A DNA stretch of 58,257 nucleotides, taken from Clostridiales bacterium DTU073 (GTDB taxonomy: Bacteria; Bacillota; Peptococcia; DRI-13; DTU073). The DNA is taken from the NCBI GenBank assembly GCA_001512665.1, contig LFSF01000049.1, forward strand, positions 1-58,257, given 5' to 3'. Below are positions 1 to 10,411 of the stretch, in pieces; positions within the stretch are counted from its first letter, which is position 1; each line of letters begins with the position of its first letter. Below the pieces are notes generated by a model. That model did no database searches. It saw nothing but the letters and a program-made list of their open reading frames with translations, and was not told the origin of the DNA. The translations under genes were made by a program, and so were the position numbers.

Positions 1-36
1 CAAAAACGGACAACCTTCCTTATGCTTCTCCTTCCA

Positions 37-248
37 GAGAGGAGCTGATGTGGGTGTGCGTTTTATTGCGAAGTTCAGCTAAACTGACTTCACGACGGCG
101 AAGTAAGAAAGCTGAGAGACTGACAGGAGGTCAGGCTCAACCCTCGCAGTACAAGGAGGTACATCGAGGGTGGTCAGCTTTCTCCTGAGCCAAGTGTTAG
201 TCAGTTCTGCACTGAGCTCAAAAACGGACACCCACATCAGCTCCTCTC
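37..248 (+). ncRNA. Large structured ncRNA, raiA-motif-like, copy A
   Basis: 27-bp closing helix with one mismatch (37-64 with 221-248). Internal helices AACTGACT/AGTCAGTT (82-89/199-206), AGAAAGCTGA/TCAGCTTTCT (106-115/174-183), CTGAC/GTCAG (120-124/130-134), CCCTCG/CGAGGG (141-146/165-170). Aligns with a second copy at 36933-37155 with compensatory changes. Family name is from memory; strand inferred. Confidence 0.7.
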
Positions 249-251
249 CTC

Positions 252-746
252 TTATAGTTCCTTCGCCGCCAAAGGACCCCGCGAAATCACTATTTTGCCT
301 GTCCGCACAATCTCTACAATACCATGATCTCTCAATACTTCACATAAAGCATCAATCTTATCCTGAGAGCCGGTTAATTCAATAACCATGGTCTCCCGAT
401 TAACATCCACAATATTCGCCCGAAAAATATCCACTATATCAACTATTTCCGAACGTTTTTCTGAATTTGCCTTAACCTTAATCAAAACCAATTCGCGTTC
501 CAGAGAGTCAATCCGCGTTAGATCAACAATCTTAATCACATCTACCAACTTAGCTAATTGATTAGTCACCTGTTCAATTTCTAAATCATCACCATTCACA
601 ACAATTGTAATTCTGGTCATATTTGGTTCTTCTGTATATCCTGCAGCAATACTCTCAATATTAAAAGCCCTCCGACTAATTAACCCGGAAATTCGGGTCA
701 ACACACCAGGTCTGTTTTCTACCAACACAGATAAGACATGAGCCAT
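252..746 (-). CDS. ilvN: Acetolactate synthase small (regulatory) subunit, ACT domain
   Basis: MAHVLSVLVENRPGVLTRISGLISRRAFNIESIAAG motif; 164 aa. Confidence 0.95.
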   Translation of the reverse strand: MAHVLSVLVENRPGVLTRISGLISRRAFNIESIAAGYTEEPNMTRITIVVNGDDLEIEQVTNQLAKLVDVIKIVDLTRIDSLERELVLIKVKANSEKRSEIVDIVDIFRANIVDVNRETMVIELTGSQDKIDALCEVLRDHGIVEIVRTGKIVISRGPLAAKEL

Positions 747-817
747 TATCTAGCCTCCCTCTTGAAATCTTATTAATTATATGTTATTATTATAAATCCA
801 GTAATAGTTTAATCACA

Positions 818-1207
818 ACAAACACATGAGTTCGCCGGATGATCGCGGATGCAAGTACCGAAAGGTCGTATCCGAGGAAAGTCCGAGCTCCATAGGGCAA
901 AGTGCTGGGTAACACCCAGTGGAGGCGACTCCAAGGATAGTGCCACAGAAACATACCGCCGATGACGGACCATTCCGTACAGGTAAGGGTGGAAAGGTGA
1001 GGTAAGAGCTCACCAGCAATCAGGTGACTGGTTGGCTAGGTAAACCCCACTTGGAGCAAGACCGAATAGAGAAGCCATGGAACTGCCCGTTCCGCTTCCG
1101 GGTTAGGTCGCTGGAGGTGTCGAGTAATCGGCATCCTAGATAGATGATCATCGCCCCGTTTTACGGGGTACAGAACTCGGCTTACAGGCTTACTCATGTG
1201 TGTTTGT
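818..1207 (+). ncRNA. rnpB: RNase P RNA, type A-like
   Basis: Conserved blocks GAGGAAAGTCCGAGCTCC, CACAGAAACATACCGCC, GGTAAGGGTGGAAAGGTG, GGTAAGAGCTCACCAG, ACAGAACTCGGCTTACAGGCTTACTCATGTG; ends pair (ACACATGAGT/ACTCATGTGT). Confidence 0.95.
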
Positions 1208-1211
1208 TGAA

Positions 1212-1239
1212 AACACTACGTTTTGACGTAGTGTTTTTC
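1212..1239 (+). terminator. Intrinsic terminator after rnpB
   Basis: AACACTACG TTTTGA CGTAGTGTT followed by a T-run. Confidence 0.8.
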
Positions 1240-1282
1240 CTTTTTACCCTTCTTTTTTAAGATAGTTAATTTTTTATAGTTG

Positions 1283-1993
1283 TTAATTAATCAAAATACG
1301 TCCGCAGTTATCACAATGTTGGATGACTTTTCCTTCTTTTACTCGTTTCACCAAGTTTGAGGAAACACCAATATGGCAGCCCGTACAAACCTCTTTATGC
1401 AGCTTAGCTACAAAACTTACCGGAAAACGTTTTTCCGCATCCAGATACAACTTATTTACTTCAGGAAGCAATTGTTCCTGAACCGCTTCCTGCTGACTTT
1501 TTATCTCAGCAAGCTTTAATTCCGCTTGTGCCTTTAGTTTTCTATATTCCCCTAAATCCTTATTATATTCCAACTGACAAGCCCTGATCATTTTTTTATC
1601 TTCTTTCTTCTGCTCTTTACTCTCTTCAATCTTTTTTAACAGATCCCAATATTTGTTTTCCGTCTCTTTTCCCTGATTTTCTAATTTTAAAATGGATTGT
1701 TGTAAAGAAAGAAGTTCTTTTAAACTGCTACCCCTGGCATCATAAAGTTTTTCCTTCTGAATTTTTAACTGTTCCGCCCGTTTATTGCTCTCTTTTTCTA
1801 ACTCTTTAACTTCATTCTCCGATTTCTCAATCAACTCCGTTAAAGACTGCAATTTCTTTTCACCAATTTTAACATTGTCCCGTAAATCTTTTAATTTTTT
1901 AACTATAGCTTTAATTTCATCCGTTTGGGTTAAACTAACCTCTTCCCGTTTTAGTTCTTGCAACCTCCACAGCAGTTCTTCTTGATTGCGCAT
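1283..1993 (-). CDS. Coiled-coil protein with C4-type zinc ribbon
   Basis: Long coiled coil plus C-terminal CTGCHIGVSS...CDNCGRIL. Start placed at MRNQEELL, internal to the ORF-track start at 2020. Confidence 0.85.
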   Translation of the reverse strand: MRNQEELLWRLQELKREEVSLTQTDEIKAIVKKLKDLRDNVKIGEKKLQSLTELIEKSENEVKELEKESNKRAEQLKIQKEKLYDARGSSLKELLSLQQSILKLENQGKETENKYWDLLKKIEESKEQKKEDKKMIRACQLEYNKDLGEYRKLKAQAELKLAEIKSQQEAVQEQLLPEVNKLYLDAEKRFPVSFVAKLHKEVCTGCHIGVSSNLVKRVKEGKVIQHCDNCGRILIN

Positions 1994-2020
1994 TAAACAC
2001 CTCCATATTTCTGACTTCAA

Positions 2021-3133
2021 CTACATAAAACCAAAAGGATTACTATTAATCTGCGAAACAACTACCTTTACATCCTTTTTCAACAACTCTTGACGTAAAT
2101 AGGCAGCCACTGTTTCCACTACCGGCCACTCCGTTCCAAAATGACCTGCATCCACTAAAGCCAAGTCCCTTGCTAAAGCTTCTTGGGCTTCATGATATTT
2201 AAGATCAGCTGTTAAATAAACATCTGCCCCCAAAAAAGCTGCACGCGAAATATAACCGGCTCCGCTACCTCCACACAACGCTACCTTCTCTATCTTCTTT
2301 TCCAAATCCCCGCAATATCTAACCATAGATAGAAACAGTTTCTCTTTAACCAAAGCAATAAATTCTTTTAAACTTAGCACTTTAGAAAGATATCCGATCC
2401 GACCAATTCCGGCTTTTTCTCTTTCATTAACCAAAGGATAAAGATCATACGCTACTTCTTCATAAGGATGCACCTCTAGCATAGCCTTTATAACATGATT
2501 TAATCTAGATTCCGGAACTATAGTTTCAATTTTTATTTCCTCTACTTTTTCCAGCTTTCCTTTCTGGCCAATAAAAGGCTGAGTACCTTCTAAAGGAAGA
2601 AATGTCCCTATTCCTTTGGTACCAAAAGTACAATGAGAATAATTGCCAATCCAACCGGCTCCGACCTCACATATTGCGTTCCGTACTTTATCTGTATACT
2701 CTAGGGGTACAAATACGGCCAACTTATAGAGTTTTTCCTGCCAGCTTTCCGTTAAAAGCTCCACGTATTGTAATCCTAATACGCGAGCTAAAACATCATT
2801 GACCCCACCTACAGTTGCATCAAGATTTGTGTGCGCCGTATATAAACACATTCCCTGCTGCACTATTTTCTGAATAATCCTTCCTCCAGGAAGATCGGTG
2901 CGTAAATTTTTCAAGGGCTTAAAAAAAGGGGTGTGGTGGACTATTAACATATCCGCTCCTACACCTTGCGCTTCCTCCACAATTTCCTCATTCAAATCTA
3001 AAGACAGAAAAACACAAGAAACAGACTGAGCGGGACTACCTATTTGCAAGCCAATATTATCCCATTCTTCAGCCATTTTTTTAGGTGCATAACTCTCCAG
3101 TAAGTTGATTATGGTTTGGCAACTAACAGCCAT
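2021..3133 (-). CDS. yqfO: Nif3-like dinuclear metal center protein
   Basis: EEWDNIGLQIG, DMLIVHHTPFF, TAHTNLDA, DVYLTADLKYHEAQEA motifs. Confidence 0.92.
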   Translation of the reverse strand: MAVSCQTIINLLESYAPKKMAEEWDNIGLQIGSPAQSVSCVFLSLDLNEEIVEEAQGVGADMLIVHHTPFFKPLKNLRTDLPGGRIIQKIVQQGMCLYTAHTNLDATVGGVNDVLARVLGLQYVELLTESWQEKLYKLAVFVPLEYTDKVRNAICEVGAGWIGNYSHCTFGTKGIGTFLPLEGTQPFIGQKGKLEKVEEIKIETIVPESRLNHVIKAMLEVHPYEEVAYDLYPLVNEREKAGIGRIGYLSKVLSLKEFIALVKEKLFLSMVRYCGDLEKKIEKVALCGGSGAGYISRAAFLGADVYLTADLKYHEAQEALARDLALVDAGHFGTEWPVVETVAAYLRQELLKKDVKVVVSQINSNPFGFM

Positions 3134-3837
3134 TTTCGCAACTCCTTTAACTCTTGCAACTTTTGCCTATATTCAAGGAAACGAAGTTTCGCTCCTTCTT
3201 TATCTGATTTCGCCAATTCATTAAGAATCTCCTGCCATCCTTTTATATCTTTTTCCACTAGGTCCACTAATAACGGATGACGTTTTTTAAGCAGTAACGG
3301 TCCGTAAATAGCTTCAATTTCTGTTAACGTGAAGTCGTTTTTTCTATGTTCTCCTTGTTTTTTCTGCTTAGCTCCGATAATTTGATAATACTGTTTATCC
3401 TCATAAATTAATTCTTCTTCATTAATCAACCAACCGTGATCAATAAGCCAATAACGCACTAACTCTGCACCCTTCATCGGTTGTATTATTAGTTTATCCA
3501 AAGACACTACTAGCTGTGGAGATCTCTCCAAAATATCCCGAATAACCGCTCCACCCATACCGGCAATAATAACAACATCGATTTCCCCAGGTTTGATTAC
3601 CGTTAACCCATTACCTAACCGAATTTCTATTTTCTCTTGTAAACCATATTCTTCAATAGTTGCACAAGCTTTTTGATATGGTCCTTTATTAACCTCTACA
3701 CCAATAGCTGCTGGCGTTATGTGCTCCTTAAGCAAATAACAGGGAAGAAAAGCATGATCGGTACCAATATCAGCTATCTTAGCTCCCCTAGGGACCATCT
3801 GTGCTAAGGCCATTAACCTTCGAGATAATCTCAGCAA
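3109..3837 (-). CDS. trmK: tRNA (adenine(22)-N(1))-methyltransferase
   Basis: ADIGTDHAFLPCYLL, VIIAGMGG motifs; adjacent to yqfO and rpoD as in other Firmicutes. Confidence 0.9.
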   Translation of the reverse strand: MLRLSRRLMALAQMVPRGAKIADIGTDHAFLPCYLLKEHITPAAIGVEVNKGPYQKACATIEEYGLQEKIEIRLGNGLTVIKPGEIDVVIIAGMGGAVIRDILERSPQLVVSLDKLIIQPMKGAELVRYWLIDHGWLINEEELIYEDKQYYQIIGAKQKKQGEHRKNDFTLTEIEAIYGPLLLKKRHPLLVDLVEKDIKGWQEILNELAKSDKEGAKLRFLEYRQKLQELKELRKWLLVAKP

Positions 3838-3934
3838 AATTAATCACCTTTTTCTAACTGTATTTTTATATATTCGCTAAACTGACTAAACTATACACTT
3901 CATAGTCCACAAATATATGTACATATATGCAAAA

Positions 3935-3961
3935 AGGAACCGGTATAATTTACCGGTTCCT
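3935..3961 (-). terminator. Intrinsic terminator after the tRNA pair
   Basis: Perfect stem AGGAACCGGTA/TACCGGTTCCT, 5-nt loop, T-run on the minus strand. Confidence 0.8.
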
Positions 3962-3974
3962 CAACATCCTTAAC

Positions 3975-4050
<76 letters not shown>

Positions 4051-4059
4051 GTTATTTAA

Positions 4060-4134
4060 TGGTGGGCCCACCTGGGATCGAACCAGGGACCGACCGGTTA
4101 TGAGCCGGTGGCTCTACCGCTGAGCTATAGGCCC
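4060..4134 (-). tRNA. tRNA with anticodon CAT (elongator Met or Ile2)
   Basis: GGGCCTATAGCTCAGCGGTAGAGCCACCGGCTCATAACCGG...; encoded CCA; cannot separate Met from lysidine-type Ile by eye. Confidence 0.93.
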
Positions 4135-4229
4135 ATTAATCTCTCGCGGAGACAATATATATTGTATAATAATAATTTTCTTAGGTCAAGACCTAATTTT
4201 TACCCTTCTTTTCCCTAACCTAATCTGTT

Positions 4230-5363
4230 TTATTCTAGATAATCCTTGAGTTTGCGGCTACGACTGGGATGCCGCAGTTTACGCAAAGCCTTAGCCTCGA
4301 TTTGTCTGATTCTTTCCCTGGTTACCCCGAATTGTTGACCGACCTCTTCTAAGGTACGAGCCCTCCCGTCATCTAACCCAAAACGAAGACGCAAAACCTT
4401 TTCTTCCCTAGGCGTAAGGGTTTCTAAAACTTCTTCTAATTGTTCTTTTAAAAGGATAAATGAAGCAGCTTCTGCCGGAGCAAGAGCATCCTCATCTTCG
4501 ATGAAATCACCTAAATGGCTGTCTTCTTCCTCCCCAATAGGAGTCTCTAAAGATACCGGCTCTTGCGCTATCTTTTGAATCTCTCTGACTCGCTCTACGG
4601 AAAGATCCATTTCCTCGGCAATTTCTTCAGGTAAAGGATCGCGTCCTAACTCTTGAAGCAATTGTCGCGAAACACGAACTAATTTGTTAATCGTTTCAAC
4701 CATGTGTACAGGAATACGAATGGTTCTAGCTTGATCTGCAATTGCTCGAGTTATCGCCTGACGAATCCACCATGTAGCATAGGTGCTGAATTTAAAACCT
4801 TTCCGATAATCAAACTTTTCAACAGCCTTAATCAACCCTAAATTTCCTTCTTGAATTAAATCAAGGAAAAGCATTCCTCGTCCCACATAACGCTTAGCGA
4901 TACTGACAACCAGTCTTAAATTCGCTTCCGCTAATTGACGTTTAGCCTCTTCATCGCCCATTTCCATACGCTTTGCTAGTTCTATTTCCTCTTCAGCAGA
5001 AAGAAGTGCTACCCGTCCAATTTCCTTAAGATACATACGTACAGGATCATCAATCCCTACTCCATCAGGTACAGAAAGGTCTAAATGTTCATCTTCATTA
5101 TCATCATCAACACCAACAATATCCGGCAATTTTTCGTTTTCATCATTTTCGAGATTTTCAATATCAACTTTATCAGGTGTAACATCAATACCAAGGACAT
5201 TGAACTGCTCATAAATCTCATCAATTTGTTCAGGAGTAAGATCCACATCCTGAAGGGTACTCATAATTTCTTGATAAGTAAGCACTCCATCCTTTTTTCC
5301 TTTTTCAATTAATTGTTTAATTTCTGCGATTTTTGATTCAGAAAATACATTTTCATCCTTCAA
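4230..5363 (-). CDS. rpoD: RNA polymerase primary sigma factor (SigA/RpoD)
   Basis: [95 protein letters not shown]. Confidence 0.98.
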   Translation of the reverse strand: MKDENVFSESKIAEIKQLIEKGKKDGVLTYQEIMSTLQDVDLTPEQIDEIYEQFNVLGIDVTPDKVDIENLENDENEKLPDIVGVDDDNEDEHLDLSVPDGVGIDDPVRMYLKEIGRVALLSAEEEIELAKRMEMGDEEAKRQLAEANLRLVVSIAKRYVGRGMLFLDLIQEGNLGLIKAVEKFDYRKGFKFSTYATWWIRQAITRAIADQARTIRIPVHMVETINKLVRVSRQLLQELGRDPLPEEIAEEMDLSVERVREIQKIAQEPVSLETPIGEEEDSHLGDFIEDEDALAPAEAASFILLKEQLEEVLETLTPREEKVLRLRFGLDDGRARTLEEVGQQFGVTRERIRQIEAKALRKLRHPSRSRKLKDYLE

Positions 5364-7194
5364 GATTTCCCCCCCCCTTCTTCAGGGTTGACAGCAAGCT
5401 CTGTCTCTCTTTTATCAATACCTGAACTTCAGCCATAATTTTTAATGATTTAGTGACATCGCCATTTTTTTCACTCTGTGTCATTAAAATATTCTTTTCT
5501 TCAATCTTTCTATTAAGCAACTCAATTTCCAAGGTCGTTAGACAATCCTGATAAATTCTTTTTCCTTCTTTTAAAAGCTCATCAGATAATAAAATCTCAG
5601 TCAATACCTGCCTAGCCTCTTCATTCTCTAAATGTGTAACTAAATCTTCAACCTTTATATTATGACCAGCTTGACTTAATAAATAATTAGTCTGGTAAAT
5701 TTCTTGATATAAATCATTACTAAACAGCTCTTTACCGCCGGCTTTTTCTACCTCAAGTAGAATTTCAGGTGTTTCCAACACAAGACGAATTAAAACACGT
5801 TGAGCGGTGTCCGCTGCAGTAACGGTATCTTTTTTACGTTGAACTGTATTTTTTGTAGATTGCTCCCTATTATTAAAGGATTGACCTGTTTGAAACTTTC
5901 TAATCTCTGCATAAATTGCCTGTTCAGAAAAAGATAGACGTTCGGCCAACATTTGAATATACCCTTGACGTTTCACCGGGCTTTGCACTCTGTAGAGATC
6001 AGGTACCAGTTCCTGGATTATTTGAATTTTACCCGAAATATCATCCCGATTATACTTTTCCATTAATTTTAATAAATTATATTCAAAAACTGGATACGCT
6101 TGTAAAAGTGCTTTTTGAAATTCCTCATATCCTTGATTTTTTAAAAATTCATCCGGATCCTCACCTTCCGGGATAGTCATTACTGCTACTTTAAGTCCTA
6201 ACTGCTGCAGAAGATCTAAGCCTCTCTTCGTCGCTTTTTGTCCAGCCGTATCAGCATCAAAGCAGGTAACAACATTATAGGTATACCTCATTAGTAATTT
6301 ACACTGTTCTTCCGTTAAGGCTGTTCCTAAAGTGCCAACTGCTTGCGTAACACCGTGCTGATGTGCCGTAATTACATCCATATATCCTTCCATCAAAATT
6401 GCCTGCTCTTTGTTTCTAATTGATCCTCTGGCTAAATTTAGCCCGTAAAGATGTTTCCCTTTACTGAAAAGAGGAGTTTCCGGTGAATTTAAATATTTAG
6501 GCTGTGTATCATCAAGGACTCTGCCTCCAAAACCAATGATTTTACCACTTGCATTAGTAATCGGAAACATCAAACGATTTCTGAACCGATCAACCAGAGT
6601 ACCTTTCTGACTCTTTACGGCTAAACCTAAAGTAATAAGTTCTTTTTCCGTTACTTTATTTTGTAACAAAAAGCTACAAAGTTGATCCCAAGAATCAGGA
6701 GCAAAGCCTAATTGAAACAGCTTACATGTTTGCTCTGCTAAACCACGATTTTGAAGATATTGCAATGCTCTTTTCCCTTTGGGTTCATACAGCATTTTTT
6801 GGAAAAAGTTAGCTGATAATTCATTAATATGATAATATCTTTCTCTTAATGAATTCTGTCTAAGCTTATCCGGAGAAAGCTCATCCTGCGGTATCGGAAC
6901 ACCACAACGATTCGCTAATTGGACAACTGCTTCGGGAAAAGAAAGACCGTCCTTTTCCATGAGAAATGAATAAACATTTCCGCCCTTTCCACAACCAAAA
7001 CAATGATATATTTGTTTATGTGGTGAAACAACAAAAGAAGGAGTCTTTTCAGCATGAAAAGGACATAAACCTATATAGTTTTGACCTTGTTTTTTTAAGA
7101 CAAGATATTCTCTGATAAAATCTACAATATTTACCCGGTTGCGTAGGTCATCAATAAAATCCTGGGAAAAAAATCCGGGCACATTCCTCAACAC
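5353..7194 (-). CDS. dnaG: DNA primase
   Basis: [29 protein letters not shown] zinc finger; [22 protein letters not shown]. Confidence 0.98.
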   Translation of the reverse strand: MLRNVPGFFSQDFIDDLRNRVNIVDFIREYLVLKKQGQNYIGLCPFHAEKTPSFVVSPHKQIYHCFGCGKGGNVYSFLMEKDGLSFPEAVVQLANRCGVPIPQDELSPDKLRQNSLRERYYHINELSANFFQKMLYEPKGKRALQYLQNRGLAEQTCKLFQLGFAPDSWDQLCSFLLQNKVTEKELITLGLAVKSQKGTLVDRFRNRLMFPITNASGKIIGFGGRVLDDTQPKYLNSPETPLFSKGKHLYGLNLARGSIRNKEQAILMEGYMDVITAHQHGVTQAVGTLGTALTEEQCKLLMRYTYNVVTCFDADTAGQKATKRGLDLLQQLGLKVAVMTIPEGEDPDEFLKNQGYEEFQKALLQAYPVFEYNLLKLMEKYNRDDISGKIQIIQELVPDLYRVQSPVKRQGYIQMLAERLSFSEQAIYAEIRKFQTGQSFNNREQSTKNTVQRKKDTVTAADTAQRVLIRLVLETPEILLEVEKAGGKELFSNDLYQEIYQTNYLLSQAGHNIKVEDLVTHLENEEARQVLTEILLSDELLKEGKRIYQDCLTTLEIELLNRKIEEKNILMTQSEKNGDVTKSLKIMAEVQVLIKERQSLLSTLKKGGGNLEG

Positions 7195-7339
7195 CTTAAA
7201 TTATTTTTAAATTAGTTTCGATACAAACTATCGTTTTTCCTGCTTTTTTTCAAACTATCTAACACACAACTACGAATTATTCGTGATAAATTTACTACTT
7301 CCTTCTTTTTTAAGAAATTTTTTTGATAAACAAGCCTAT

Positions 7340-8374
7340 CTAGATATAAGAACGAGGAATTACTAATTCTTTAAATATAGTAGTGCAATAATTATCCGTC
7401 ATCCCTGAAATATAATCGGTTACACCTCTTTCTATCCCTTCGTTCTCTGCGATTTTTAAGTAAAAAGACGGGAGCTTTTCATAATTCTGTACATAATAGT
7501 TAAACAAAAACTCCACAACATAAACAGCTCTTTCTCTTTCAGCGCTACATAAAGGACCTAAATAAACAGTTTCAAACATAAATTTGCGCAAACCTATTAA
7601 TGCTTCATTGATTGCCGGGCTAAGACTAATCTTATACAAACCGTTACTAATATTTTTACTACTGTTTTGTACTAAATCCTGAACCAATGTGGAAATCCGC
7701 TCACTGTGTCCCTCACCCAGTACTTTTAAATACTCTTGAGGGATGTCTGCTAATTGTAAAACACCGGCTCTGATACTGTCATCAATATCATGCTGAATGT
7801 AGGCAATCTTATCAGCGTATCTTACAACCTGTCCTTCCAATGTATTGTAACCACTATCTTCCTTTTCCAATCCACTATGATTTAAAATTCCGGCCAAGGT
7901 TTCCTTACACAAATTTAACCCCGGACCTTTTTTTCCTTGTTCTAGATGTGTTAAAACCCGGACACTGTTTTCATTATGACGAAAACCCCCAGGCAAAAGC
8001 CGGTTTAATACTTCTTCCCCGGTATGAGAAAAAGGGGTATGACCTACATCATGCCCCAAGGCAATAGCTTCAATTAAATCTGTATTTAGACCTAGAGCCT
8101 TGCCCACAGTACGGGAAATTTGACTAACTTCCAATGTATGTGTTAATCTTGTGCGATAATGGTCATTTTCGGGTGAAATATATACTTGGGTTTTATGTTT
8201 TAAGCGACGAAATGATTTGGAATGAATAATTCTATCTCGATCGCGCATAAAACAAGTTCTGATAATATCAGGTTCTTCCGGAACCTCTCTACCTTTACTT
8301 TGTGCAGACTTCATCGCATAAGGAGCTAAACTTTTCTCCTCCAAAAGTTGGAGCCTTTCACTGATAATCGTCAT
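7340..8374 (-). CDS. dgt: Deoxyguanosinetriphosphate triphosphohydrolase-like protein
   Basis: HD-domain motifs RRLKHKTQVY, TRLTHTLEVSQISRT, ALGHDVGHTPFSHTGE. Start placed at MTIISERL, internal to the ORF-track start at 8419. Confidence 0.93.
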   Translation of the reverse strand: MTIISERLQLLEEKSLAPYAMKSAQSKGREVPEEPDIIRTCFMRDRDRIIHSKSFRRLKHKTQVYISPENDHYRTRLTHTLEVSQISRTVGKALGLNTDLIEAIALGHDVGHTPFSHTGEEVLNRLLPGGFRHNENSVRVLTHLEQGKKGPGLNLCKETLAGILNHSGLEKEDSGYNTLEGQVVRYADKIAYIQHDIDDSIRAGVLQLADIPQEYLKVLGEGHSERISTLVQDLVQNSSKNISNGLYKISLSPAINEALIGLRKFMFETVYLGPLCSAERERAVYVVEFLFNYYVQNYEKLPSFYLKIAENEGIERGVTDYISGMTDNYCTTIFKELVIPRSYI

Positions 8375-8381
8375 CAACCCC

Positions 8382-8978
8382 CTACAACCGCAAATTTTGC
8401 GTTGCCTGGCTAACTTCAAAAAGACGTTTCGCCATAATTATCATTCGTTGTTGGGCATACTGGTCTTCCGTTGCCGGACGTTGGGCCGCCACACCATAAT
8501 GACCACAATCATTATCTTTTTGGCCATCACCAATTATCGTCATACCTTGAACCAACATCATTTCATGAATAGCCCTTAATGTACCTTCCTGACCTCCAAA
8601 GCGAGAAGCACCAACAGCTACGGCGCCACCCACCACATTTAAAAGCTTCTTTTCGCTCCTAAGACATCGTAGTTTATCCCAGAAAGCCTTCAACTGCCCA
8701 CTAACTGTACCAAAATATACGGGTGACCCTATTAATAGCCCATCTGCTTCCCTTAACTTTTGCAAAACCTCTTCCATTAATGTTCCCTTCAGGCAAGCAC
8801 CTGTGCAAATAGCCGAGCAAACTGTACAAAATGGAACCTTTACACTTTTCAAAACTTCTTGAGTATGAATAAGCTCCGTCTGCGCTCCCATCAGCTCTAA
8901 CTGTTCTAATCCTTTTTTCAATAAAAACACCGTGTTCCCGTCTTTATTCGGGCTACCATTAATAGCTACAAAAAACAT
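8382..8978 (-). CDS. Flavodoxin / NADPH-dependent FMN reductase family protein
   Basis: INGSPNKDGNT, GLLIGSPVYFGTVSGQLKAFWDR-type motifs. Confidence 0.9.
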   Translation of the reverse strand: MFFVAINGSPNKDGNTVFLLKKGLEQLELMGAQTELIHTQEVLKSVKVPFCTVCSAICTGACLKGTLMEEVLQKLREADGLLIGSPVYFGTVSGQLKAFWDKLRCLRSEKKLLNVVGGAVAVGASRFGGQEGTLRAIHEMMLVQGMTIIGDGQKDNDCGHYGVAAQRPATEDQYAQQRMIIMAKRLFEVSQATQNLRL

Positions 8979-9191
8979 TTTATAACCCCTAACGAGGTTT
9001 TCACCATCCTTTCAGTTTATATAAACTCAGTATATAATTTCTGTATTTTTAATACTCCTCAAAAGATAAAAGTCCTGCATAATTCTCATAGAAAAGACAA
9101 GAAAAGACAAGGATCTAATTAGCTCCAAAAAAGGTGCAATTCACAATCTCCTTATCTTTTCTATTATTTAGACATTCCATCTTTAAAATTT

Positions 9192-9404
9192 TTATGCCAT
9201 TTTCGAAAAGTCTTTAGGGTCCAGTTTAAGTTTTTCAATGATGCTGGGAATATATTTATTACCTGAACGATCACCATATAAGATTAGATTAAGATAATTC
9301 TTGCTTGTCCCAATAGCTTCGGCGAGCTGAACCTGGGTCATTCCTAAATCAATAAGTCTTTTCTTTACAACTACACCGAAGGGAGTAAGCTGTCTCTTAC
9401 GCAT
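9192..9404 (-). CDS. Small XRE-family HTH protein
   Basis: LIDLGMTQVQLAEAIGTSKNYLNLILYG helix-turn-helix. Confidence 0.75.
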   Translation of the reverse strand: MRKRQLTPFGVVVKKRLIDLGMTQVQLAEAIGTSKNYLNLILYGDRSGNKYIPSIIEKLKLDPKDFSKMA

Positions 9405-9518
9405 GAAAGCATCCTCCTTTCAATGTTTGGACTTGTTTCAATTATTTGTTTTATTTTAAAATATTCGATATTCTATACTTCTACGTCTTTCCACAAATAT
9501 CCTTTTTTTATTTTAGAA

Positions 9519-10010
9519 TCATTGCTCTAACTTAGTACGAGGAATGATAATTTCTGCTTTTTCTCCTACTTTTAGGGGACTCTCCGGGTCAAGATCTACT
9601 TTAATTTTCATGCTTTCTTTATTCTTGTTGGCTGAAGTCTGCATGTCTCTCGGTGTATATTGAGCCTTAACATCAATAAAACTGATCCTTCCCTTATATT
9701 CTTCTCCTCCGCTAAGAATAGTCAATTCTTGTCCGTGGTTAATCTTCGCTAAATATTCTTCAGGCACATAAGTAACCAAATATTTTTCCGTTTCTGCAGC
9801 AATGTCAACAATGTTATAGCCCGGAGAGACAAGACTCCCCTGCAAATAGTTTTTACTAATAATTATACCATCACGAAAAGCCGTAATGGTGTATTTGGCC
9901 AAATTCTCTTTCGTTTGGCGAATTTGCACTTCTGTTAAAGCCACATCAGCTTTAGCTGCATCTATTTTTTCTTGAGGAGTTTCCTTTTGGACTAAAACTA
10001 ATTTCTGCCT
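9519..10010 (-). pseudogene. HlyD-family membrane fusion protein, C-terminal remnant
   Basis: In-frame text RQKLVLVQKETPQEKIDAAKADVALTEVQIRQTKENLAKYTITAFRDGIIISKNYLQGSLVSPG... resembles the middle/C-terminal half of HlyD-type proteins; no N-terminus or signal. Confidence 0.75.
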
Positions 10011-10312
10011 AGAGCCATGTAGCCGATCTTATTCATTAAACTAAGCTGTGGCATTTTTTGCTCCAAGACATACACTTCACCAGATGTTGCTTCCAGTATT
10101 CCGGCGATTATTTTCACCATGGTTGTTTTACCACAGCCTGAAGGACCAAGTAAGCCATATATACGTCCTGAAGGAATTTCCAAGTTAATATCTTTGAGGA
10201 CATGCTTTTTGCCAAAGTATTTATTCACATTACGCACAACGATACAATTAGAACTTGTGTTGATAAATACATTCCCTTGTTCCCTTTTGGGGTTCATTAA
10301 TCCATTTAGCAT
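9998..10312 (-). pseudogene. ABC transporter ATPase, N-terminal remnant
   Basis: Walker A GLLGPSGCGKTTMVKIIAGIL, then truncated after NKIGYMA; no signature motif or Walker B. Confidence 0.8.
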
Positions 10313-10411
10313 ACATGTCCTCCTTGTACTTCAGAAACTCAGAGCATAGTAATTAGACAGTATAATTAGATTATAAAAAATTAATGATCATACTTCAATT
10401 CAAGTTTATCA

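Noticed and set aside
170-385. 71-aa + strand ORF
   Set aside because: Spans the structured RNA 3' half and antisense ilvN; no coding support
813-1019. 68-aa minus-strand ORF
   Set aside because: Lies entirely within the RNase P RNA gene; no protein-like motif
9090-9112. AGAAAAGACAAGAAAAGACAAGG short tandem duplication
   Set aside because: Only two short units; no CRISPR-like or regulatory structure
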